Shown here piece after piece: positions 6,397 through 12,885 of a stretch of 42,803 nucleotides of DNA. Source of the stretch: a virus; the IMG/VR virus record IMGVR_UViG_3300028557_002630, positions 1 through 42,803 of that record; one strand, written 5' to 3'. A program made the translations under genes and the position numbers. The notes beneath the pieces were generated by a model. That model was not told the origin of the DNA. It ran no database searches and was given only the letters and a program-made list of their open reading frames with translations. Numbering within the stretch: position 1 is the first letter of the stretch; each line of letters starts with the position of its first letter.

Positions 6397-7361
6397 GGTA
6401 TTTCTCCTTTTTTCTTATTTACAGATAAAATATGATTTTCAACTGTTTGTTTCAAAAATTGTAAAAATATTTGTTCGTCATATTTTGTCAAATTAACTGT
6501 GCTTCTTGTTTTTGAGCTATCTAGTTTATAACAAATATCATGCCCAAGACGATCTGTTACAAAATTGATAAGACTTTCCGGTTTGTTTAATATTTTTAAA
6601 ATATGTTTAGCCAAAGAAATGTTATCTAACCTGTAGGCAGAACCAATATTATATATTTCTCCTATTTCACCTTTTTCACTCAGATCAATAATGGCATTCG
6701 CATGATCATCCACATATATCCATTCCCTAACATTCTTTCCATTACCATAAACCGGTATGTTTCTGTCATTCAAAGCACTGTTTAAAACAACCGGTATGAA
6801 TTTTTCATCATGTTGTCCCGGTCCATAGTTGTTGCAACACCGAGTAACTATCACGGGAAATTTGTTGGTGTGATAAGAAGCCAGAACAATAAGATCAGAG
6901 CTTGCCTTGGTCGAACTGTATATGCTACTAGGTTTGAGATGGTCTGTTTCCTTGCTTGGATCTGAATCAATATTCAATGATCCGTACACCTCATCAGTGC
7001 TGACATGCATAAACTTTTTATATTTGTTTTGAAGTCCAAAAAGAATGTTAAATGTTCCTGTTACATTTGAATCTACAAAACCATTAGGAGAAGTGATGCT
7101 TCGATCCACATGACTTTCAGCTGCAAGATGAAACACACAATCTATCGGTTCAGAAACAGTGGCACAAAACACACCCAGCCATTTTCTATCGGATAGATCC
7201 AGCTCAATAAATTCAACATCATAAGGTCTGATGCTTTTTTTATCAGAACCTATTCCCAACTTATCCAAAACAATGATATGAGAATCTGGATACCGATTGC
7301 GCAGATTCTTGACCAGATTACGACCAATGAATCCTGCTCCTCCTGTTACAATAAAATTCAT
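6369..7361 (-). CDS. rmlB: dTDP-glucose 4,6-dehydratase
   Basis: Extended short-chain dehydrogenase of about 330 residues. Visible: GGAGFIG NAD-binding loop (7-13), HLAAESHVDRS, HVSTDEVYG with the catalytic Asp-Glu pair, YSSTK (YxxxK), NNYGPGQ and REWIYVDDH, all characteristic of RmlB/RfbB. It converts dTDP-glucose to dTDP-4-keto-6-deoxyglucose for rhamnose or related sugars. I start it at the ATG of MNFIVTGGAG, in an ATGA overlap with the reductase gene, rather than an ATG three codons earlier. It is about 12 kb from the other sugar genes, and no RmlA is in the window. Confidence 0.93.
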   Translation of the reverse strand: MNFIVTGGAGFIGRNLVKNLRNRYPDSHIIVLDKLGIGSDKKSIRPYDVEFIELDLSDRKWLGVFCATVSEPIDCVFHLAAESHVDRSITSPNGFVDSNVTGTFNILFGLQNKYKKFMHVSTDEVYGSLNIDSDPSKETDHLKPSSIYSSTKASSDLIVLASYHTNKFPVIVTRCCNNYGPGQHDEKFIPVVLNSALNDRNIPVYGNGKNVREWIYVDDHANAIIDLSEKGEIGEIYNIGSAYRLDNISLAKHILKILNKPESLINFVTDRLGHDICYKLDSSKTRSTVNLTKYDEQIFLQFLKQTVENHILSVNKKKGEIPWECSITSK

Positions 7362-7969
7362 TTTAGCCATATGCTTGTTGGATCAAAAGTTTGAGTATCC
7401 AGAAAATCCCATACTTTCCATTTATTTGATCCTTTCATACTTTCAATAACATTATTAATTAATGCACAAATATCTTCCAAGTGCCACACATCATCCATCA
7501 ATTTTTTTCCGTGATAACGACTACGATGAGCCACATGATCTGCATAACTGTATGCAAACCCACAGAAAGGAGGAATTACACAACCCAAACTGCAAAGAAC
7601 TCCTTGCATCCGACTAACAACTTCTTGTCCTCCAACTGAATGCATAGTGGAAATTGCTCCAACAGGTTTTCCTAAAAGATGTTTTTTACCCTCTAATTCC
7701 GTCATCTTTTCAAAAAGATGTTGCATGGGACTTCCCCAGCTTTGCCAATATGTTCCAGTACAAAAAACAAAAGCATCACTGGTTCTTATGTATTTTCTCA
7801 CAAGAAGCCAATTGAAACTAGGTGACAAATGAATGATCCGTACTTTTATGTTCGGATCAATTTTATTAATGGTTTTGCGTAATTTCTTTATGAGATTATG
7901 AGTGTTTCCGGTACGACCTCCAAGAGATCCATTAATGATGGAAATTGTATATTTCTTTCCTTCGGTCAT
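7358..7969 (-). CDS. NAD(P)H-dependent FMN reductase / flavodoxin-like protein
   Basis: 203 residues of the flavodoxin-like FMN reductase fold: ISIINGSLGGRTGNTHNLI (about 9-27) is the FMN phosphate loop, and CTGTYWQSWGSPMQ is the typical second flavin loop ('P.Y....p..mK'). The product probably reduces flavin or a quinone with NAD(P)H. First gene of the operon 7969 to 5767 (reductase, rmlB, MGMFD protein). No SD; a TTGCTT-N16-TATAAA promoter ends 6 nt from the ATG. Why it is coupled to rmlB is unclear. Confidence 0.8.
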   Translation of the reverse strand: MTEGKKYTISIINGSLGGRTGNTHNLIKKLRKTINKIDPNIKVRIIHLSPSFNWLLVRKYIRTSDAFVFCTGTYWQSWGSPMQHLFEKMTELEGKKHLLGKPVGAISTMHSVGGQEVVSRMQGVLCSLGCVIPPFCGFAYSYADHVAHRSRYHGKKLMDDVWHLEDICALINNVIESMKGSNKWKVWDFLDTQTFDPTSIWLK

Positions 7970-7975
7970 GCTTCT

Positions 7976-8003
7976 TTTATAGCAATATGGTTTACATAAG
8001 CAA
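7976..8003 (-). promoter_or_regulatory. Sigma70-type promoter for the reductase-rmlB operon
   Basis: TATAAA (7976-7981), 16-nt spacer, TTGCTT (7998-8003). Six nt separate the -10 from ATG 7969. Confidence 0.5.
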
Positions 8004-8009
8004 CATTTT

Positions 8010-8017
8010 TATAAATA
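8010..8017 (+). promoter_or_regulatory. T4-type late promoter octamer (exact TATAAATA)
   Basis: TATAAATA then ATAAA and ATG 8023; no SD and no -35 box. Confidence 0.65.
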
Positions 8018-8022
8018 ATAAA

Positions 8023-8109
8023 ATGGTACAAGCATGGTTATGGGGATTATTGCTAAAAATTGAAGAAATTGCGGAAAAATTTGTATCAATTGTTATAAAA
8101 ATAAAATGA
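8023..8109 (+). CDS. 28-residue amphipathic/hydrophobic peptide
   Basis: MVQAWLWGLLLKIEEIAEKF then eight more residues (VSIVIKIK): a Trp-rich hydrophobic start and an amphipathic helix. It sits 5 nt after an exact late-promoter octamer and its TGA overlaps the next ATG (8106-8109), which together make a real gene likely despite its size. A small membrane-active peptide is possible; it could also act mainly as a leader for the next gene. Confidence 0.55.
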   Translation: MVQAWLWGLLLKIEEIAEKFVSIVIKIK

Positions 8110-8330
8110 TTAAAAATAAAGCAGATTTCATTATGGGTATTGGTTATGTGTATTATGATGACAAAGGCAAACGGTATGTTTTTGATACAAAACAGGAAAT
8201 GAATAAATTTATACAAGAATTAAGAAATAAGAAAGAAAAGCCCAAGCCCAAAGATGATTATGATAAAATACGAGTGGCTAATTTTGAACCACAAATAAAG
8301 TTGTTGCATCGCAGGGGTATTGGAATTTAG
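8106..8330 (+). CDS. Small hypothetical protein
   Basis: 74 residues with YVYYDDKGKRYVFDTKQEMN and a Lys/Pro-rich middle. The start overlaps the stop of the 28-residue gene (ATGA), implying coupling. No family recognised. The gene ends exactly where the -35 of the UvsE promoter begins. Confidence 0.6.
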   Translation: MIKNKADFIMGIGYVYYDDKGKRYVFDTKQEMNKFIQELRNKKEKPKPKDDYDKIRVANFEPQIKLLHRRGIGI

Positions 8331-8358
8331 TTGACACAACATTCATTGTCTGTATAAA
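8331..8358 (+). promoter_or_regulatory. Sigma70-type promoter for the UV endonuclease gene
   Basis: TTGACA (8331-8336), 16-nt spacer, TATAAA (8353-8358), 6 nt, ATG 8365. Best sigma70 match in the window; the A of the ATG is 7 nt below the -10, the normal position of +1. Confidence 0.7.
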
Positions 8359-8364
8359 AAAAGA

Positions 8365-9273
8365 ATGCGTCGAGGCATTTGTTGCATTGTTCTAAGCTTG
8401 CAAGATATGGTTGAACCTAAAAAGTTCAAAACCATGACTTATAAAAAATTCAGCAGCATGAACCGCAAACAGGGTTTGCTGGAGCTGGGTAATCGTATTC
8501 TTAACAATATGATGGTGACAGGTGAAGCGATCAAATTCTGTTATCAAAACAATTACACTTATCGTTTGAGCAGTGATTTGTTTCCGCTTATCACATATGA
8601 AAAGTCTAAAGTAAGATTGGAAGATCTGCCCAATTATCTGCAAATATCTGATGCTATACTAAACATCAAGAATTATATTCAAAATTATCCTGTGCGTTTA
8701 TCATCTCATCCAAGCGAGTTTAATGTTTTGGCAACAGAAAAGAAAGATGCGCTGAGTCGTACCATCAATGAACTAAACTTCACTGGTTGGTTTTTAACCC
8801 AGTTGGGTTGCTCTCTTGATTACAACAATCCCATCAACATTCACATTAACAACAGCAGAGGAAATTTTGATGATATTGCTAAACGTTTTGTGGATAATCT
8901 AGGTTTACTAACAAATGATGCTAGATCCAGAATTGTGGTCGAGAATGATGACAAAACCAAATGTTGGAGTGTGCGCAAGCTTCTAAAACATTTATACCCT
9001 ATTATGATGGCTCCTATCACTTTTGATTATTTGCATCACAAATGTCATCCAGAAGAAATGATTGAAAAAGATGCGTTCAGTTTGAGTCGAGATACTTGGC
9101 GAAATTACCGTCCCCTATTTCATTACAGTGAAAGTCGGGAAGGTAAAAATCCTCGCGCTCACGCTGATTATGTGAAACAACTACCTGATACATACGGATT
9201 AGATGATATTGACATAGACTTTGAATTCAAAATGAAAGACAAAGCTTTTGTTAATGTTTCTGAATCTAATTGA
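8365..9273 (+). CDS. uvsE: UV damage endonuclease (UvdE/UvsE type)
   Basis: 302 residues, the usual bacterial UvsE length. The TIM-barrel repair endonuclease motifs are present: MRRGICCIVLSL at the N-terminus, YRLSSDLFP (66-74), RLSSHPSEFN (111-120), IVVENDD (190-196) and FHYSES (252-257) followed by RAHADY with His266. It nicks DNA 5' of UV photoproducts using divalent metals. The N-terminal strand matches the family, which fixes the start at 8365, directly at the predicted transcription start. Phages of lit surface environments often carry UV-repair genes; that link here is inference. Confidence 0.9.
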   Translation: MRRGICCIVLSLQDMVEPKKFKTMTYKKFSSMNRKQGLLELGNRILNNMMVTGEAIKFCYQNNYTYRLSSDLFPLITYEKSKVRLEDLPNYLQISDAILNIKNYIQNYPVRLSSHPSEFNVLATEKKDALSRTINELNFTGWFLTQLGCSLDYNNPINIHINNSRGNFDDIAKRFVDNLGLLTNDARSRIVVENDDKTKCWSVRKLLKHLYPIMMAPITFDYLHHKCHPEEMIEKDAFSLSRDTWRNYRPLFHYSESREGKNPRAHADYVKQLPDTYGLDDIDIDFEFKMKDKAFVNVSESN

Positions 9274-9281
9274 ATGATTGA

Positions 9282-9704
9282 TTACTGAACTTCACCTGGG
9301 TTAAAACCCAGCTCTTTGGATACGTCAATGGCATCTTCACCAGTATCTTCATAACTGTCTAAAGGTTCCACTTGTTTGGTTTCCGGTGTTTCTTCACTTT
9401 TTTTGGTTAATATACCAAAAGATACAAGATCATCCAATATGGCTTTTTCTCGTTTACCAGCAGGAACAACAGGAAGCTGTTTGGTATCAGAATCTTCCCT
9501 ATAATTCTGAAGGGAGCGAACAATATCACCCAAAGATTCTGCTCCAGGAATTTCATCCGGAAGATATTTCATAAAACTGCGATAGAACTTTTGAACACCA
9601 ACTGGGATTTTAGCAAAATTAACGTTCAGATTCTTTTGAAAATTAGATACAGCCAGCTTTTTGCTAAGATAAGCTTCAAATATAAGATGACTATCATTAT
9701 TCAT
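9282..9704 (-). CDS. Hypothetical late-operon protein (possible scaffold/core protein)
   Basis: 140 residues. It begins MNNDSHLIFEAYLSK, recalling the short N-terminal 'I.EAY' motif seen on several proteins in T4-like marine phages, then a helical region and an acidic, Thr/Glu-rich tail. Last gene of the portal-proximal late operon, 13 nt after the 379-residue gene. Position and acidic helical composition suggest a prohead core or virion-internal protein, but no family is recognised. GTAAATA lies 10 nt before its ATG. Confidence 0.6.
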   Translation of the reverse strand: MNNDSHLIFEAYLSKKLAVSNFQKNLNVNFAKIPVGVQKFYRSFMKYLPDEIPGAESLGDIVRSLQNYREDSDTKQLPVVPAGKREKAILDDLVSFGILTKKSEETPETKQVEPLDSYEDTGEDAIDVSKELGFNPGEVQ

Positions 9705-9717
9705 TTATATATTATAT

Positions 9718-10857
9718 TTACTCTTGTTCAGCATCAGAAGCTGTTTTTTTTGCCTTCATAACTAAACTTTGAATAATACGTTCACCTTCTTTATCGCCTT
9801 TGAATACCTTTTTGATATCTTCAATAGGAAGAGCGAGAACGCTTTGATACACAAAAGGGATATACTTTTGATCTTCAGTACCTACAAATTCAAATATTTT
9901 ATTCCAAAGTTCAGGTCCAGCAATGGTATCTGTAACTTCCTGTTCAATCACATCCTTCTTGAGTTTACGGTCCACTGCAGCTTCTGGAACACTTTTATCC
10001 GGATCAATTGCCAGATATTCATAAATTCCTTTTACAATTTCATGAACCAAATAAGGAAATGTTTTGGCCAATGCTTTGATTGTATAAATGTCACCTTCTG
10101 GAACAACTTCTTCGCTGCCTTGTGCAGCCGCTTCAATCATGGGCAAGGAGAAATTTTCAATTGGAGGTGCAACAAAATAAAACAATTGAGCAACAGTTGT
10201 TATCAATCCATAATTATAAATTAAACTTTTGTCCATTTCGTCCAATTGATTTTTAACAAGATTAAAAAGATAAAGTTTGCTGACAGCATTTCCTTGCATG
10301 AGTGTGTTAGCCAAACGACGACGCAGTTTGGTTTCAGTATCATCAAAAAGATTTTCGGCCACAATCTGATTCAGTTCCTCCATATCAGAAAGTCCATCCA
10401 CATCTGGGAGCATTTTTTCTTGAGCTTCTTGTTCAGATTGTGTGACTGCATTTTTAAGATCGGGTGTTCCCAATTTGGCAACAATCTTGAGACGATTAGA
10501 ATCCACTAGTTTTTTAATAAATTCAAATTCAGGAAGATCCAACACAACTTGAACCGCCATCTTTTCCAACCTACCTTTGTTTGCACTTTCCACTTCACTG
10601 ATTTTATTAAAAGCTGAAAAAACGTTTGATACCAGTTGAGGCAAATTTTTTTGCGTCACTGGAGCTTTGGTATAATACTGCATTCTTTCCAATAATTTTT
10701 GATAAGCATCTGACACAATCAATTCATAATAATCTTGTGCTTTTTCTGGAAGCACACCCAGAATCTCTTCAGTTCCAGCTTCAAGTTGTTTTCGTTTTTC
10801 CGGATTGATCAAATCGTCTTGATCTCCTGTTTCAATTGCTTCCCGGAAATTTTTCAT
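9718..10857 (-). CDS. Helical structural-operon protein, unrecognised
   Basis: 379 residues, almost wholly alpha-helical by composition, with an acidic N-terminal third. No enzyme motifs seen. Its N-terminus MKNFREAIE resembles the MKNFKDLF start of the preceding gene. The ATG overlaps the preceding stop (ATGA at 10854-10857). Place in the late cluster (portal, LCIB-like, lipoprotein, Pro-rich, this gene) suggests a virion or prohead protein; I cannot assign a T4 equivalent. Confidence 0.7.
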   Translation of the reverse strand: MKNFREAIETGDQDDLINPEKRKQLEAGTEEILGVLPEKAQDYYELIVSDAYQKLLERMQYYTKAPVTQKNLPQLVSNVFSAFNKISEVESANKGRLEKMAVQVVLDLPEFEFIKKLVDSNRLKIVAKLGTPDLKNAVTQSEQEAQEKMLPDVDGLSDMEELNQIVAENLFDDTETKLRRRLANTLMQGNAVSKLYLFNLVKNQLDEMDKSLIYNYGLITTVAQLFYFVAPPIENFSLPMIEAAAQGSEEVVPEGDIYTIKALAKTFPYLVHEIVKGIYEYLAIDPDKSVPEAAVDRKLKKDVIEQEVTDTIAGPELWNKIFEFVGTEDQKYIPFVYQSVLALPIEDIKKVFKGDKEGERIIQSLVMKAKKTASDAEQE

Positions 10858-11138
10858 TTACGGGATGCGTTTTGGCGATGTTTGAAAAACAAATTAACGT
10901 CAGGATTGCGTTTCTTTTCTTCAGCTTCTTCCTCTTCTTCGCTTCCTTTTGGAACAAGACCTTTTGGACGAGGTTGAAAACCAGGACGAGGTTCAAGAGG
11001 ATTGCGACGAGGTGGAGATTTGGGTTCAGTACTGGGCTTTTCAGTATCTGGCTTCACATCTGGTTTTTCCTTGGGAGGTGCAGCCGGAGCAGGTTGTTCA
11101 GTGAGATATTTTGTAAATAAATCCTTAAAATTTTTCAT
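10854..11138 (-). CDS. Pro/Glu/Lys-rich low-complexity protein
   Basis: 94 residues: a short helix MKNFKDLFTKYLTEQ, then a long Pro/Lys/Glu-rich disordered segment, an acidic EEEEEAEE run near residue 70, and a basic end. Such proteins in T4-like late operons can be prohead core components (gp67-like), but there is no sequence match to claim that. TTAAATA lies 6 nt before the ATG and no SD is present; the gene overlaps the next by ATGA. Confidence 0.6.
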   Translation of the reverse strand: MKNFKDLFTKYLTEQPAPAAPPKEKPDVKPDTEKPSTEPKSPPRRNPLEPRPGFQPRPKGLVPKGSEEEEEAEEKKRNPDVNLFFKHRQNASRK

Positions 11139-11144
11139 TATTAT

Positions 11145-11152
11145 TATTTAAT
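11145..11152 (-). promoter_or_regulatory. Late-type promoter (ATTAAATA) for 11138 and downstream genes
   Basis: ATTAAATA then ATAATA and ATG 11138; no SD. Confidence 0.4.
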
Positions 11153-11161
11153 CTTTATATA

Positions 11162-11581
11162 TTAATTAACTTTGTCTATTACCTTATCTACAATGCTATC
11201 GGTAGGCTTGCCCTCTTTACGCCAACTATTAAGAATTGCATAATAAACAAGGTGCTGTTGATCAATAATATAAAGTTTATTTCCAAGTTTATCTGCATAT
11301 TCAGTTATTCCGTCATTTTCATTAAGTTCTACCCCCTTATAACCTTTAAATTTGACCTTATATGCTTTTACAAGGGTATTATACCTTAAAACACCAAACG
11401 CTGTTATTAGACCTTTACCGTCATCAGTAAACCCTATAAAACCGCTATTCTGCACATCATACCCTGTGGGTGTGCTGGCATCATAACTAGCCACTTCGTC
11501 TTTGATTTTATCAGGCGTAACTGTGGTGCAGCCTGCAATCAATAAACTACTCAGCGAGAATATCGCGAATCTTTTTAACAT
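11162..11581 (-). CDS. Lipoprotein of the late operon
   Basis: 139 residues. The N-terminus MLKRFAIFSLSSLLIAGC is a classical lipoprotein signal peptide with lipobox LIAGC (Cys18). The mature part is soluble, with a YKVKFKGYKGVELNENDG stretch. A strong SD (AAGGAG) precedes the ATG inside the end of the upstream gene, with a 35-nt overlap. Overlap of a membrane-helix protein with a lipoprotein recalls inner/outer spanin pairs, though this lipoprotein is longer than a typical outer spanin. Role unknown. Confidence 0.75.
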   Translation of the reverse strand: MLKRFAIFSLSSLLIAGCTTVTPDKIKDEVASYDASTPTGYDVQNSGFIGFTDDGKGLITAFGVLRYNTLVKAYKVKFKGYKGVELNENDGITEYADKLGNKLYIIDQQHLVYYAILNSWRKEGKPTDSIVDKVIDKVN

Positions 11582-11747
11582 CTTTCTCCTTTACAGCTTG
11601 TTCTGCTCTGCTTGTGTGATCCACTTCTTTTTGTTTTTCCTGACGATCTTTCATCTCTGGTGTGTTCTTGGCGTTAAACAAGTTGTTTATAGCCCCAAAT
11701 ATTTGAGTTATGGCGGTGAGTACTGCAGTTACTATGTTTGTTGGCAT
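11547..11747 (-). CDS. Small protein with N-terminal hydrophobic helix and charged tail
   Basis: 66 residues from ATG 11747: MPTNIVTAVLTAITQIFGA is hydrophobic, followed by a highly charged helix (MKDRQEKQKEVDHTS, EKDVKKIRDIL). An inner-spanin-like or small membrane-anchored protein is possible, given its overlap with the lipoprotein gene. A GTG five codons upstream (11762) is an alternative start; the ATG is preferred because GATAAGTA stands exactly 5 nt before it, the spacing seen at other late genes. Confidence 0.6.
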   Translation of the reverse strand: MPTNIVTAVLTAITQIFGAINNLFNAKNTPEMKDRQEKQKEVDHTSRAEQAVKEKDVKKIRDILAE

Positions 11748-11752
11748 ACTAC

Positions 11753-11760
11753 TACTTATC
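11753..11760 (-). promoter_or_regulatory. Possible late-type promoter (GATAAGTA)
   Basis: One mismatch from GATAAATA, 5 nt before ATG 11747 (spacer GTAGT). Overlaps the alternative GTG start, so it is uncertain. Confidence 0.3.
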
Positions 11761-11785
11761 ACTTATTTTATATAATATATTTATT

Positions 11786-12871
11786 TTATAAACCAAAGGC
11801 TGCTGAAAACGCACTTGTAAGAGTTGTAAATGTTTGTGTTACAGGATTGTATTTTTTAAACGCAATCGTGTCCACATAAGCACTAAATCCATCATCAACA
11901 TTAATGAATGTACCAGCATGTACAAATACGTCTTTACTGTTTTCTCCTTGGAAAAATGCATTATATGAAATTGGCAATATGGTTTCTACAGCGCTTAAAG
12001 CAGCTACAAGGATAGCATCTGTAGCTATTTTCATTCTTTGAGCATATGTACCACCTTGAGTGGGAGAAGCTGCAGTCAAAGCATTTCTTGTGGTTGTATT
12101 CGAAAATAATGTATTAACAAGTGTATATTGTTGAAAATCATTAATTGTAAATTCAGCGCTAGGGAATGTTGGTGCTGTTGCACTCAATGGACCAACGATT
12201 CGGGCTTGGGCTGCATTAACGGCTCCACATGTTTGGCTTAGGTTTCCGCCTTGACCCCGACGTTTCATGAAACCTACTTGACCGCTCTTGGTGATTCCAA
12301 TATGAGGATGCACATATATGAATAACGCACCAGTTTCTGTTACGTGACTCATCCAAGCAAAAAGACCAACAATTCCAGGGAAAGGATATCCACCTATTCC
12401 TCCAGCAAAGAAAGGACCGCTAAATTGTTGCAGAGATACTGGATATTGACCGAATGTATTATTCGGGAAGATAGGAGCATTTTTATCATCAGAACATATA
12501 CAAGCTGCTGAAATAACATCATCTGGTGTATAACCACAAAGAGTTTGAATAAATGTGGCACATCTGCTTCCAAATGTTTCAGCCAAAACAGCATTAGGAT
12601 ATGTAAGTCTTACAGTATTTGTATAAGCGCTTTGATCTGCAGTAATTGCGGGTGATGTTGTAGTATTAAACAAAGCAAGATAATAGGTTGCTCCGTTTAC
12701 TAAAATAGGAAGTCCAGTAGAACCTTGGCTAAGAGTTAAGCCCGTCGTATAGTTAGAAGCACTTGTAGGAAAACCAAATGTGCTATCAATTAAATTTTTA
12801 AAATCATTACTAGAAGGTGTATTACCTGCTGAAAATGCATCATATAGTGCTTGTTTGCTTACAATTGACAT
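11786..12871 (-). CDS. LCIB/theta-type carbonic-anhydrase-like protein with phage structural N-terminus
   Basis: 361 residues. Residues 1-30 (KQALYDAFSAGNTPSSNDF at 6-24, then KNLIDS) look like the N-terminal segment of phage fibre/decoration proteins. Residues about 114-225 match the LCIB family of beta/theta carbonic anhydrases: ICSDD (Cys126, Asp128) where bacterial members have VCRDE, GGIGGYPFPGIVGLFAWMSH (157-176), HPHIGI (His190), a GxxG..R.GQ segment (197-207) and QTCGAV (Cys215). The Cys-His-Cys zinc ligands and their spacing are kept; the Arg of CRDE is Ser. If active it would hydrate CO2. It lies directly after the portal gene with GATAAATA 5 nt before its ATG, so it is a late, possibly virion, protein. 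Family call is from motif memory. Confidence 0.72.
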   Translation of the reverse strand: MSIVSKQALYDAFSAGNTPSSNDFKNLIDSTFGFPTSASNYTTGLTLSQGSTGLPILVNGATYYLALFNTTTSPAITADQSAYTNTVRLTYPNAVLAETFGSRCATFIQTLCGYTPDDVISAACICSDDKNAPIFPNNTFGQYPVSLQQFSGPFFAGGIGGYPFPGIVGLFAWMSHVTETGALFIYVHPHIGITKSGQVGFMKRRGQGGNLSQTCGAVNAAQARIVGPLSATAPTFPSAEFTINDFQQYTLVNTLFSNTTTRNALTAASPTQGGTYAQRMKIATDAILVAALSAVETILPISYNAFFQGENSKDVFVHAGTFINVDDGFSAYVDTIAFKKYNPVTQTFTTLTSAFSAAFGL

Positions 12872-12876
12872 AATAT

Positions 12877-12884
12877 TATTTATC
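12877..12884 (-). promoter_or_regulatory. Late-type promoter (GATAAATA) for the LCIB-like gene
   Basis: GATAAATA, then ATATT and ATG 12871; located just after the portal stop codon. No SD. Confidence 0.5.
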
Positions 12885-12885
12885 T

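Noticed and set aside
9769-10224. 151-residue plus-strand frame
   Set aside because: Antisense to the 379-residue structural-operon gene; Phe/Ile/Asn-rich with no RBS or promoter.
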